In this document: positions 25,367-37,660 of the stretch, one piece after another
How the letters are laid out: every line of letters starts with the position of its first letter
Position numbering within the stretch: the first letter of the stretch is position 1
Assembly: GCF_000213175.1 (NCBI RefSeq)
Contig: NW_009799103.1
Coordinates: 3,060,636-3,124,635 of the forward strand
Direction: 5' to 3'
DNA: 64,000 nucleotides
Origin: Neurospora tetrasperma FGSC 2508
Lineage: Eukaryota > Ascomycota > Sordariomycetes > Sordariales > Sordariaceae
The notes under the pieces: generated by a model
Told to the model about the DNA's origin: nothing
Seen by the model: the letters and a program-made list of their open reading frames with translations, nothing else
Databases searched by the model: none
Position numbers and translations under genes: made by a program

Positions 25367-27952
25367 ATGTCTTCAGCGGAGCAAGCAACCCCTCAGGGAC
25401 CTAGAGGCGACAGCAACCGGGGCAGAGGCCGAGGACGCGGAGCAGCTCGAGGCAACCGCAGTCGGGGTGGTGGTGATGGTGCTGGTCGCGGTGGCGCTGG
25501 CCGTGGAAAGAGCAGAGGTGGAGGACAACAGGGTGCGGCACCTACACCTGCGCAGGACAGCTCATCCGGCGACAGCAACCCCACCCAGTGGAAGACACAA
25601 CAGCAGCAGGAAGCACAAGACGACGACGACGCCGAGGTCTGCTTTATCTGTGCCAACCCCATCACCCACCACTCTGTTGCGCCTTGCGGCCATTCGACAT
25701 GCCATCTCTGCGCCCTGCGACTCAGGGCACTTTATAAGAACAAGGATTGCCCGCATTGCCGAGTGAGTATAGTCATTCGAGACACATTAGGTCCCGTTTG
25801 GTTTGGGTAGCTGCTGACATGCGTAAACGTCCAGACTGCCGCTCCCTTCGTTATCTTTACCGACGACCCCAATAAACGCTTTGAAGAGTACACGAGCAAG
25901 GAGATCACAAGTACGGATGACAACATCGGGATCAAGTACGCGGGCGAGCACATTGTTGGGGATACTGTCCTTCTCCTGCGGTACAACTGCCCCGGCGGAG
26001 AGTGTGACTTTGCCGGTCTTGGTTGGCCCGATCTGCATCGCCATGTGCGCTCTGTTCACCATAAGAAGCTTTGTGACCTGTGTACGAGGAACAAGAAGGT
26101 CTTCACGCACGAGCACGAAATGTTTACCGATAAGGAGCTACGCGACCACATGAGCCGCGGCGACGATAAGCCTGGTGCTGTTGACCAGACTGGATTTAAG
26201 GGACATCCGCTCTGCGGCTTCTGCGGCGAAAGATTCTATGATAACGACAAGCTTTACGAACATTGCCGCAGCAAGCATGAGAGATGCTTCATTTGTGACC
26301 GTCGCGACTCTCGCCAACCGCATTACTATCGGAACTACGATGCTTTGGAGGAGCATTTCAAGCAGGATCATTATATTTGCCAGGAACGGGAATGTCTGGA
26401 AAAGAAGTTTGTCGTTTTTGACAGCGAGCTGGATCTGAAGGCTCACCAGCTTAGCGAGCACGGAAACTCGTTGTCCAAGGACGTAAGGAGAGACGCACGC
26501 GTGGTCGATATCTCTGGCTTCGACTTTAGATCTTCATACCAGGAGGAGCGTGGCGGCAGCAGCAGTGGCGGCAGAGGTCGCGGGGGAAGAGACGGACGAG
26601 GCGCACGCGGTCGGGATCCTAATGCCGAGGCATTGCCCGTCAGTACTGCTCAGCCTCTACGAAGAGACGAGCTTGCTTTCCAGCGGCAAATGGCTATTGC
26701 CCAGTCAGCATCCTCTGCTCGTCCGAGCGCGGGTCCTTCTTCCGGCACTCGTCCAGCCGGACAGACATCTGTGGTTCAGTCACGACCGTCCAGACCCCAA
26801 CAGCAACGGGAGCAGCAACAACAGCAACAGCAACAGCCTATTATTGATGCCATGCAAAACCTTAGCGTTTCCGAACTCTCGTCTCTTACTCCTGAGCAGC
26901 GCGCTAGTCTTACGCGGCACGGTGCGGTGATTGAACGTGCTTCGAACCTCCTTGGCAACGACGCCACCAAGATCAACCAGTTTCGATCTTATATCTCGAA
27001 TTTCAACAAGGGCTCGATGACTGCTGACCAGCTGATCGATGCCTTCTTCGCCCTCTTCTCCGAGACCTCATCCAATGCACTAGGTACTCTAGTGCGCGAG
27101 GTTGCTGAGCTCTTCGATGACAAGAACAAGGGCGCATCTCTCAACCGAGCATGGCAAAACCACCGCACCATCAACGAGGACTACCCCAGTCTTCCTGGCC
27201 TTGGTGGTATGCATGGAGCTACAACAGCAAGCAGCGGATGGGCGGCCGCCGCATCGGCGACCCCGGTTACTTTACACTCCAACGGAGGTCTAGCAAACGC
27301 CCAGTCACGACATTCCAACCACGTGTTGAAGCTTAAGAACAGCACCAGGATAGGCGGCGCTAGCGAGCGTGGCCTGGAGCGGACAGTCGCCTCGCTCCAG
27401 GCCGGTGGGTCGAGTAGCAGCAGCTCGAGCAGGCTCGTGCCCGGTACCAACGCCTACGCCGCCCAGGTACGTTCCACCGTGAACAACTCGGCGGCGTTCC
27501 CTGCTCTTCCTGGAGCCAAGAAGCCCGCCACCGCATCAGGCTTGTCCGGCTTTACTGCGGCCGCAGCCGGTGGGTCCTCATCATCTCGTCCCGCTCCCGT
27601 CGCTGCCCCTTCTGCTTCGCGAAGCAGCGGCAGCACGGCGACCACCATCGCCAGGAAGGTCGCCGGTGGCAGTGGCAGTATGCAGAAGCCCGGAAACGAG
27701 GACGCCTTCCCGGCACTTCCTGCGGCGCCCAAGCCAACCACTACTCTGTTCGGTTACGGCAGAGGTGCGGTACGGAGAGACTTTGGTCAGCCCAAGGAGA
27801 CGGGATTTAACTGGAGCGCTGGAAGCGGAAGCGGCGGTGCGTCAGGCTCGTCTTCGGCTCAACAGGCTGGTGGTGAAGGTGATGCGGATGGCGCTGGTGG
27901 TGGGAAGGGCAAGAAGAAGCAGAAGAAGCAGGTTTTGGTGCAGTGGGGTTAA
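25367..27952 (+). CDS. hel2: RING E3 ubiquitin ligase Hel2/ZNF598 (ribosome collision sensor)
   Basis: Two exons, 25367-25762 and 25835-27952, encode 837 residues. Hel2/ZNF598 ubiquitinates 40S proteins of collided ribosomes and starts ribosome-associated quality control. The N-terminus is RG/RGG-rich (residues 18-53), a likely RNA-binding and arginine-methylation region. A RING finger follows (Cys92, Cys95, Cys107, His109, Cys112, Cys115, Cys128, Cys131). A series of C2H2-type fingers comes next (CPGGECDFAG...H, LCDLCTRNKKVF, LCGFCGERFYD, CFICDRRD, ICQERECLEKKF), the ZNF598/Hel2 hallmark. The rest is low-complexity with a poly-Q run (about nt 26811-26836), a helical segment and short motifs of the type EDAFPALP/AAFPALPG repeated near the C-terminus, ending in a lysine-rich tail. 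The intron falls exactly after the last RING cysteine pair. Start ATG at 25367 is the first in the frame. Confidence 0.93.
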
Positions 27953-29475
27953 GTTCCTCAGACTTAGGAAGGATAAGATATGAATGTTGGTAGTGAATGG
28001 GTGGCTATGTAGTGGGAGGATGCATCCAAGGTTGAGGCATACATACTCCCGATAGCAAAGCGATGTCCAAAGTATCATCGACTGGAAATATTACAATAAA
28101 GCAGACTGAGACCACATACACTCTGGAGGAAGACGTGACATATAGGAAGCAGAGGAGGTCTTCAAAAACCAGGGCCTACATCGATAGGTAGCTTTGAAAC
28201 AAAGAAGAACCATTCATAGCAGGCCCGGACCATGTAGCGAACGAAATCATTTTGCCGCATAGTACCGACGACGATGTACCCCGGATTTTTTTATTTTTTT
28301 TTCTCTCTCTTTCTTTCGTTGTGAAATGGCTACCGAGTTGTCCCCAAGAACTGAAGTGAGGGATGATGATCTACGATAACACGAATGCAGGAACGAGTTT
28401 AATGACGGGGTGACAGCCAGCCAGTCAGTCATACGTATGCAATACGCGCGTCTGTCTGTCTGTCTGCCCATGTAGGTACGTAAGTAGGTAGGTAAGGTAG
28501 GTAGTGTAGGGAACAAGAGAGAGAGAGAGAGAACTTGACAGCTGTCTTCGTTGAACTATGTACCACCCACCCTCCAGGGCATCGAGTCAAGTCACACAAC
28601 GTCACTGTCGCTAATAGTGATATGTGTGGTATGTTCCCCAGATACTGTAAGTAGAGGTCTTTCAATTTCGGCTGCCTGGCCCGAGCTACTCCTCCGTTGC
28701 GTTGCGTTTCGTTTACACCGATACCCTATATGATTCAAGATCGTCGGGAGTCATGCTTCAATTTTGTGATGGTTGTTGATAGGTGTGTGGCAATGTGTGG
28801 GAGTTTTAGGGACGGGATATCAGCCATGATTGAGGTTTTTGTTTTCGTTTCGGAAGACGGAAAGGGGAATATGGGGAAACGGATGGGGAGAAATGTCAGG
28901 TTATGGTGCATCTATACTACTTGTATGTAGACAGTTTCGTTCATCATCGGGACAAGGGAACGCGGGGTGTGTGGTTGGAATTAGATCAGATGGAAAATGT
29001 TCCCCGTTCTAGGGAGATGTGATTGTTAATGATGTGATTGGATGATAGAATACCGGCAAGACAAGAAGAAAGAAAACCAAGAGACTACTGTGTAGGAAGC
29101 GAATTGGGATGGGATGACTGAATGAATGAAAAGAGATGGGATGAATGCGATATGAAAAGTAGGTACAATACGTCAAGTGGGGTAACTACTAACGAGCATA
29201 TGTATATGCTCTAGGTAGGTAGGTATGCATGTGTTCGTGACTGCTTGTGCTTCTGCTTGATGTTTGATGCAATGTTTGTGATGGAAGAGCGGTCTCGGAA
29301 TCGAACTGGCAAGTCGGAATAAAGAAAAAAAAAGAAAAAAGAATTTCTCCGACTTTGGTACCTAAGCATGGGCGGGCCAAAGCAAAGCAAAGCAGAGTCA
29401 CGTCATTGGGACTACCTACATTGGTTCACAGTCATGCTTTTTTTTTTTCCACCTGTGTGTCGGTGTCTGGGTAGT

Positions 29476-29499
29476 TTGGTTGGTTGGTTGGTTGGTTGG
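29476..29499. repeat. (TTGG)6 microsatellite
   Basis: Six perfect tandem TTGG units, read directly; no gene association. Confidence 0.95.
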
Positions 29500-31484
29500 T
29501 TATTCATTGTCTTGCATCTCAACAATTCTCTAACATGCACACAGACAGGTAAGTTCCAAGTGCTTGGCCAGTTGAAGGCTGAAGGCCGAAAAGAAAAGGA
29601 GGTGTAGGTAGGTAAACATCCATGTGCATGAGACATGACCCGCTTCCATTCTTCGACGGGGCTACATATAAGACTAAAACCTGCAGAACGTCGCTGATAT
29701 GCGTGTTCGATAGAGAGTGGACGAACAAACTGGGGCATGGCTCCGAGTTTTGCAAGATTACATATCATTGTGTGCGCGTGTGTACATACCCAACGGTATC
29801 TAGCTAGGTATGATGATGATATCTGGCTGCTAAACACAAAGAATGAATAACCCGGGCGAAGAGTGAACGGTTATGGTGAGGATCAACAACAGCTCATGCC
29901 TACAAAACCATCAAACTGTCACTAGGGGTCACTGTCTCAGCAGTTGCAAGTTAGCAACTCGAGACAAGAGCAAGGGCAAGCAAGGGCTTGAGCTTGAGGT
30001 TTCGTGATGACGACTCGTCCCTTGTCTCGTCGGAAGTGGAAGAAAAAGAAGGATCATGATTCGTTGAATAACCTTCCCCTCCCCAGGTGGCCTGGCCTTT
30101 GCCCTAGAACCTATGTACTGTCAGAAGTCGACGAACCGTCCAAAACTCGAAAAAGGGTTGAGAGGGTCTGAGAGCGAGGGGTTCGACGTCCCCGGATCTA
30201 GCCCGGTCGTTTTCAAAGAACCTCCCTGTGGAGCCGTTTCCCCGTTTTTTTCCTTCCTCAGCCGTTTCCCGCTCCCGTTCCCGTCGAAGCTCGGGCACCG
30301 TCCGAGTTCTTGCAGTGCTTGTTTAGTACCCGCTGCGTCGGGTCACGATGCTTGGACGAACTGTTGACGGGTTTGGAATATGTGGGTGATGAATTGAGAA
30401 AATAAAGAAAACGGGGCTAGAGGTAGCTTAATAATACTCAAAAGCAAAAAGATCTGACACACCCACGTGCAATGTGTGTTGTCTTTGAAGTCAATCAATA
30501 CTTGATACATTTTCTGGGATTCAGTTAAAAGGTGGGAAAGGTGCCGAGTGCCCGGCTTACGCAACTCAAAAACGGAGGACCGGCGGTTTGGGAACTTTAG
30601 TTGAGGGCGGGGGGTTCGGGCGGTCAGTGTCCCCCGTCTTGCAGTGATTTCTGTCCCTTTTTAGGTACAGGCAGTAGATGTAGCTCGAATCCTCTCGCTG
30701 TGGTCCCAGGCCTCAGCTGTAGGTACGCCGGACCACTCCTCCGTCAAGGGCAGGGCGATGACGTTTCATCCCACCATCCGTCCCTCTTTGTCGTTGACAG
30801 GAGCTGCAAAACTAGTTCTAGGTATCGATCACAAATGTTCAGAAATGGTCATGCACCGTTTGATTCGCTGCTTTTTGTAGTTGAGAGAGAATCAATATCT
30901 GCTACATAGGGCAATGTGCGGATACGAACAGTAAGAGCACAGTAGGTCAGTATCCTCAGGAGTGTGATCCATGGCGCATCTTGATGCTCTGTCTAGCCAG
31001 CCGTCGGTGATTTTCGAAACGGGAGGTTGCGGGTCAGCTGTTCCCTTGAGTATCTTGGTTACCTCTGAAGCCTCGAGAAATGGGTTATCGTGTACCCTCT
31101 TGCTGAGTGCCGCTTATGACGCCCTATGGATGTAATACGTACGCGGAATAACGAGTGTAGATGATGAACCTCGTTGTCGTAATCAATCAATCAATCAACT
31201 GATATTGTTTTCAATAGCTGGGGCCGATCCGAGATGGGGTCTCAATCGTAGGCTGGATGGGGGGTTCGAAGGGGTCCCCTGGCGAAGGAAAGGCACCGAG
31301 GGATCCACGGATTGCCCGGACACATGCTCGCTATCCAGGACTCCCTTACAACTAAGTCGTCGTTGCGCTGCGTAATCAGGGCACAGGCAGCACCGGGAGC
31401 GAACTTTGAGGCACTGCAGTCGGAACGTGATTGTGGGGAGTTCAGTTGGAGATGGTGGTTGAATTGTCGCTTTTTATATCGGAG

Positions 31485-31504
31485 CCATCCATCCATCCAT
31501 CCAT
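31485..31504. repeat. (CCAT)5 microsatellite
   Basis: Five perfect tandem CCAT units, read directly, in the region upstream of ire-1. Confidence 0.95.
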
Positions 31505-32228
31505 CTGTTCCGTTATAAGCATGGGGTGATTTACCTAGTACTTATTCAACGGCCAGCTATTCAGCCACCCCCTCTCTCCCTTTCACCCGCCCCATCGCTG
31601 CAGGACGTCACGGCCAGAAGTATCTCGCTAGCATAAAACACGCCAAAAGGTACTACATAATCGGATGTCCTGTACTGCATGCAACCCTTCCCTTCCACCC
31701 GATTTCTAGTGTACAAGTCACACACACGGGCACACATAAACAAAGGGGTCGGAATCCAGCTGCTTCCATACAAATCCATCTGCCACCCTTTCCTCCATTG
31801 GCCTTTCACCATCTCTTTCTCTTCTTCCTCAATTCTTCCCACCGCCAAAACAAACCCACACTTGGTCTGAGCTCTGGACCGCGCCAAGACCGCACAACTG
31901 AACCTAACCAAACTCGACTCCGCCAAAGGGAACCAACATCCACAAGCAATACATACTTAGAGGTAGCTCTACCCGGTATTAGTATTTATCTAGACTCTAC
32001 CCACCAACACACGCAGCCCAGCAGACGCCCGCACGCATACGGACTCCACGGCAACCACCCGACACCGCCTGCCTCTACATATCTAGACCGCACTCCCCAA
32101 CACGACCGACCGACGGCTTCCACGCACCGAAACACACCCCGCGACCTGCATATTTCTACGCGCGCACACACACCAGAAGAAAAAAGAAAAAAAACACCAA
32201 CAAAGACTATAGGCAGTCCTTGCCTTGG

Positions 32229-32240
32229 ATGTACTCCTAG
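32229..32240 (+). promoter_or_regulatory. Minimal upstream ORF (M-Y-S-stop) before IRE1
   Basis: ATG TAC TCC TAG lies 48 nt before the IRE1 start codon. It appears to be the only ATG in the preceding several hundred bases of C/A-rich leader. If transcribed, it would be met first by scanning ribosomes. Its place in the mRNA is inferred because the transcription start is unknown. Confidence 0.5.
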
Positions 32241-32288
32241 GTCTGCTTCGGCCTTACCACTATCAGTATCCGCATTGTTGTCCCCAAG

Positions 32289-35200
32289 ATGTTGCGACGG
32301 CCGTCCGGCCACGTCGCTTGCCGGCCCGAAGTCCTCCTGGCGTTCGCTTTCCTCCTAGTTAACTTGCAATGGCTCCAACTCGTTGATGCTCAGCCGCAGC
32401 GTCATGCGAGGTCCCCCCGCGAGGACGACGATCATGCCGTCCCCAACATTGCTACCTTGTCTACCCTGACAGGAGGTCGCCCCCAACCCGTCATCGAGAC
32501 GCCCCGAACTCACGGCCGTGGCAAGCGGACCGTAGTCGAGATCGCCGACGGGCCCAAAACCGAATCTATCCGATTGAGCTACCATGCCCAATCCGACAAC
32601 ACCAATAACAACAACCACGCCGACTTGATTTCTAACAATGCGCGCGCCAACGCTCTTGCTCCGGACTCGTCCGTTCGAGCACCTCTGACCCAATCCAACA
32701 AGGTCGGCTCCTTGGGGGCCGAGCTCTCGCAGCATCAGATTGCGCGGAGCTTGGAGGACTGGGAAGTGGAAGACTTTGTGCTTCTGGCGACCGTTGACGG
32801 AGATCTGTATGCCACCGACCGCGTTCGTGGCGAGGTGCGCTGGCACTTCAAGGCCGACCACCCCATGGTGGAAACTCGGCACTTCCGAACCTCTCGCTCC
32901 CCCGTCGATGAGGACTTCCACGAGATGGATCACTGGATCTGGATAGTGGAGCCCACAAGGGACGGCGAGATGTACATCTGGAGACCGAGCGACTCGGGTC
33001 CCCAGCTGACCAAAATGACTATGACCATGAAACAGCTGGTTGAAACCTACAGCGGCCTCCATATGAACGGGATCGTTTACACGGGCGAGAAGAGGACCAA
33101 CATGGTGACTCTCAACGCCGCGACCGGCGCCATGATCAAAAACTTGGGTCCCAGAGGTGTCAACATCAACAAGGTCGAGTCCGAGCGATGTCTTAGAGAA
33201 TACGCCCTTGGAAACAGCGTCACCAGCGAGTGCAGCAACAGAGAAACCATCACCCTCGGCCGTACCGAATACATTGTTGGTGTGTATCGCACCGACGGCA
33301 GCCCCATTGCATCCCTCAAGTATTCCGAGTGGGCCCCCAATGTGTTGGACGGCGACTTGGGCCAGCAACATTCAGCTACACCAGACAAGCGCTATATCAC
33401 TGGCAAACCAGACGGAACCTTCTTTGGCTTTGGCCTTGATCGGGAGAATGGTGACCGGCCGCTCTTCTCCCACCAGCTCACTTCCCCTGTCGCTCGCGTC
33501 TTTGATGTCCTGCGTCGTCAGTGGAATCCGACCGGCAGCAGCGACACCGACCTGATTATCCTTCCCCAGCCCCTTTTCCCTGTTAATCCCGCAATTTCAC
33601 GCCTTCGCAGCACAAAGGTTTTCGTCAACCATACTGAGGAGGGTAGCTGGTATGCTCTTTCGGGAACTCAGTATCCCCTCATCCTCCATGCCCCACCTGC
33701 CCCCATTCACAAGTTTTGGTCGTTGGAAGGTTTGAACGAAGACAAACTGTCCGAAGCACTCGTCGGCACTCATGATCTGCCTGACTGGCGAATCCCCAAG
33801 GAGATCAACCGCCTAGTGCCACTTTTAGATGCGCCTCCTTCTTCCGCCGGAGACGCCGTTATTACTGGTAACCCCACGGTTCCTTCGTCAGCAGGGGCAC
33901 TGCCCGGCCTACCAGCACCGGATACTGCTACGGCACTGCCTGTGCAAGCCTCTGACTTTTTTCTCAACCCCTTTACTCTTCTGGTTGGAATTGTGGTTGT
34001 CATTGCCGTATGGACAAGGGCCTGGATACCTCAGTCATCCAAGAAAGGCTACTCCTTGGAAGGTTTCCTGGATTTTATGAGAACGCTCGGGAGGAAGGTT
34101 GTGGACCTCACGCGCTTTAGGATTCACGTTGTTCGTACAGAGCCGACACCAACCGTGACTGATATCACGCCGCGCTTGGAGGCGGCTAAGGAGGAAAGCA
34201 GTAAGCCCGATCCCTCCTTGGCAGACTCATCCGCCGGGGATTCTGGCTCAGATGAAGGGCTGGCAAAGAAGGAAGTGACGTTTGCCGACCTTCCTAAATC
34301 ATCTGAGACGCCACCGCCCGGTGATACAAATGACGCTCCTGCTGAAGTTGTCAAGCCGAAGAGGAAGGCTCACAGAGGTCGCCGCGGCGGTATCAAGCAC
34401 CGAAAGGGTCCTAGAAATGAGAACACCCAGTCCCGTGATGACGAACCCCCTGAGCCCACTGTGGACGAAGTCGTCAAAAAGGCTCAAGAGATCGGCCAAC
34501 AGCCAAAGTTGGAGCCAGACGTCATAACCATTCCAAATGGTGTCGATAATGTTTCTGGCCCTATTCTGAAGATGGGCAGTCTGGAGGTCAACCAGGAGCA
34601 ACAGCTCGGCATAGGAAGCAACGGTACCATCGTTTTCGCCGGAAAGTGGGATGGACGTGATGTTGCCGTGAAGCGCATGCTGGTCCAATTCAATGAGATT
34701 GCGAGTCAGGAAACCAAGTTGCTGAGAGAGAGTGACGATCATCCGAACGGTGAGTGGTATCAGCATGTGAACTTGATCGGTCATGTCGCCCTTACTAACT
34801 GTCGCAGTCATCCGGTATTTTGCTCAACAACAGTCTGCCGGATTCCTTTACATTGCTCTCGAACTCTGCCAGGCCTCCCTCGCAGATGTCATCCAGCGGC
34901 CCAGTATGTTCCGTGAACTTGCTCAAGCGGGTGAGCGCGACATGCCGGGAGTTTTGTACCAGGTCGCCAAGGGGTTGAGCCATCTGCACAGTCTTAGGAT
35001 CGTTCATCGTGACCTCAAGCCCCAAAACATCCTTGTCAACATGGGTAAAGATGGTCGCCCGCGCATTCTCGTTTCTGACTTTGGCCTTTGCAAGAAGCTG
35101 GAAGGTGGACAGTCGTCGTTTGGCGCTACTACCGCCCACGCGGCTGGTACAACAGGCTGGCGTGCCCCGGAACTGTTGCTTGACGACGATGGAGGCCCTG

Positions 35201-35973
35201 GACCAGGTGCCACGATGACTTTTACCGACCCTGGTTCCAGCATGCACAGTGCTTCCGGTACAGGTTCTGGAGTTGTGGGAGCTGGTGTCAATGTGCGCCG
35301 CGTCACCCGAGCGATCGACATCTTTTCTCTTGGTTTGGTCTTCTTCTATGTCCTCACCAAGGGACATCACCCTTTTGACCTCGGTGATCGGTATATGCGC
35401 GAGTCGAACATTCGCAAAGGCAAATATGACTTGCAACTCCTTGAAGTCCTCGGCGACTACGCTCATGATGCCAAAGATCTCATTGAGAGCATGCTGAACA
35501 GCAACCCCAAGAAACGGCCCACTGCGATCGGGGTCATGGCTCATCCCTTCTTTTGGAGTCCCAGGAAACGCCTCAATTTCCTTTGCGACGTCTCGGATCA
35601 CTTTGAAAAGGAACCCCGTGATCCTCCCTCGACAGCACTTGCATTGCTAGAGGAGCAGAGTTCTTGCGTGATTACCAATGGTGATTTCCTCAAGGCCTTG
35701 CCCAGGGAGTTTGTTGAATCACTGGGCAAACAGCGCAAGTACACAGGCAATCGTATGCTTGATCTCCTGCGGGCGCTACGCAACAAGAAGAACCACTACG
35801 AGGACCTTACTCCCCAGCTTAGGAAGATGGTCGGGCCATTGCCGGAAGGATACCTCGGTTTCTTTACGACACGCTTTCCCAACCTTCTGATCAAATGCTG
35901 GGAAGTGATTGCGGATCTTGACCTGGAGGAATCGGATCGGTTCAAGGAGTACTATGAACCAGCTGGGTTGTAG
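32289..35973 (+). CDS. ire-1: IRE1, ER stress sensor kinase/endoribonuclease
   Basis: Two exons, 32289-34749 and 34808-35973, encode 1208 residues. IRE1 senses unfolded protein in the ER lumen, oligomerises and splices the HAC1/XBP1-type mRNA, driving the unfolded protein response. Layout: signal peptide 1 to about 35, lumenal beta-rich sensor (VLLATVDGDLYATDRVRGEVRW), one membrane span at about 557-580 (FTLLVGIVVVIAVW), a charged cytosolic linker (RRGGIKHRKG), and a kinase from about 765. The kinase shows glycine loop GIGSNG, VAVKRM lysine, HRDLKPQN and DFG. The RNase/KEN domain covers about 1075-1208. The RNase residues corresponding to the yeast Arg-Asn...His set are visible in LRNKKNHY. 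An insertion of roughly 30 Gly/Ser/Thr-rich residues (about 946-980) follows the WRAPELL motif. The intron (gtgagt...gtcgcag) joins HPN to VIRYF. Length is normal for the family. The gene is tail-to-tail with the laccase. Confidence 0.96.
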
Positions 35974-37660
35974 CGGATGTGTATTTTGTTTATCACTGTT
36001 CTTTGTATTCCTTCCAGCGCATTTACCAATTTACATGCTTTTTCTAAAAGATATCCTTCCACTCTTCCATGCGTCGTACATCAACCTTTCCTCCGTAGCT
36101 GACCTTTGGCTCTTGAACGCATCTCGCATCACGTACCGACCGACGGGCAATTCAGTCTCCGAACGTTCGGGACCCTTCGACCCAGGCCCTCAAGCATACG
36201 TTTGGTTCGGAAGATTATCCTCATCCCCGTCCACCTCCATATCAATACCACCATCAACATGTCTTACTTACTTCGTAGGCACGACTGTTTCTTTTGTCCT
36301 ATTCAGTGTTATTCTCTTATTGCTTCTCATGGAAGACAACCTAGGAAAGAAAGAAAAAAAAGAAGAAAGATAGGAAGAAGATACAAAAAACATACAACAC
36401 CAGGGATTCGCTGGTCGTCACCGACCCAACTACTAGTCTGGCCCTCACTGGCTTATCTATGGGAGAGCGGACGGGATCCCGAGTTTTCCAGTGGGTATGG
36501 TCGTATGTAATTGTTGATTGTCCAAGTTCTGCTTATAGAAGCAATGTAAGTGAACCTCGGGCCTTCCTCTTCCCCCTCGCCCATCCGCTTTCCGTTTGCT
36601 GTAGTCCACGCTTCGGCTGAAGCCCCTATTCTACTTTGCAACGGGTATCTTTAAGACTTTTGGATATCCTAGGGCCCTTGGTAGGTTAAATCACAGGAGT
36701 TTCCTATGGAAAAGTTGTTGTACATCAGATTACTTCGAACCGTCATTTCGATCAAGGGTTATATATGTATCCGACTGGCTTCATCAAGGTCGTCATTGAC
36801 GAGTAGTAGTATGATGTATGCCCATAACCCACCCATCCTCATTTCCCATAAATATAGTAGGTACCTATCATAGCATGGGTATACCCCATCTGCGAGAAAC
36901 GAAAAGTGAAAGCGAAGGTGGTAAGAAACATGACTATAATGTTCTTTTCCTCTGCAAGCAACAAACGCTTTCTTGTTGTGTGTCCCCAACCCAGTCCAGC
37001 AACCCCAACTATAACAGCTTCCGAAAACCCAGGATAACTAGAACCGAATGTACATATCGAATCATAAGCCGGTCGATCGCCATAATCATTATTACCATAA
37101 TAAGTAAACTACCATGATGTGCTGAGCTTGAAGGAAGGCAGTTTACAAAGAAAACGCCGAAAAATGATGCACTATTGTCTTCCTGTCCTAGGTCCAGCAT
37201 TCTTTGTCCCTTTAAGCCTTCAACCTAGCTATGATTCTTGTTTTTTTTTTTCTTCACTGCCCTGACTCGTTTGTCCTACAACCAAGCCATCATTCCGTCC
37301 GGTTCCGCTATCATACCCCAGCTGGGGTATTCGTCAGGCAGGTCTACAAAGCCGACGGCTGACTAGGTAGCGTTGTAGACTTGACGAGTAGGTCACCACA
37401 GCTGTTATCATCATAGGACCCTTCTGTACTGTGCATTACTATCCTGCCTTTTTTCCCAAATTTAAGGACACGCCACTCCACAAGTTCAAGTCAAGTCCCT
37501 TTTGCTACGGTGCAGCCTACCTAGTAACCCCTCATACTTGGAAAAAAAAAAAAAAAACAAGAGTTGATAATATTTACTCAAACAAACATCGACTGGTCCC
37601 CGCCAGATATCGCAACCTGCCTTTCCTATTTTTGTTCCGACCTTCCCACTTTTATCAAAT
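35974..37660. other. Convergent intergenic region ire-1 / laccase
   Basis: About 1.7 kb of 3' flanking sequence with A/T-rich tracts, including a run of about 15 A near 37543-37557. No gene seen. Confidence 0.5.

Larger units (their letters stand above)
27953..32288. other. Long intergenic region upstream of ire-1
   Basis: About 4.3 kb without a supportable gene. It is rich in simple repeats: TGTC at 28451-28466, TAGG steps near 28475-28505, GA at about 28518-28532, TTGG at 29476-29499, AATC near 31180-31197 and CCAT at 31485-31504. The final about 600 bases are C/A-rich and probably the ire-1 leader, with one upstream ORF at 32229-32240. Confidence 0.5.

Noticed and set aside
30165-30195. 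T-arm-like ggggttcgacgtccccgg
   Set aside because: No acceptor, D or anticodon stem can be paired around it, so it is not a tRNA.
32355-33371. 338-codon open frame on the minus strand
   Set aside because: Antisense to the lumenal domain of IRE1, with no recognisable domain.
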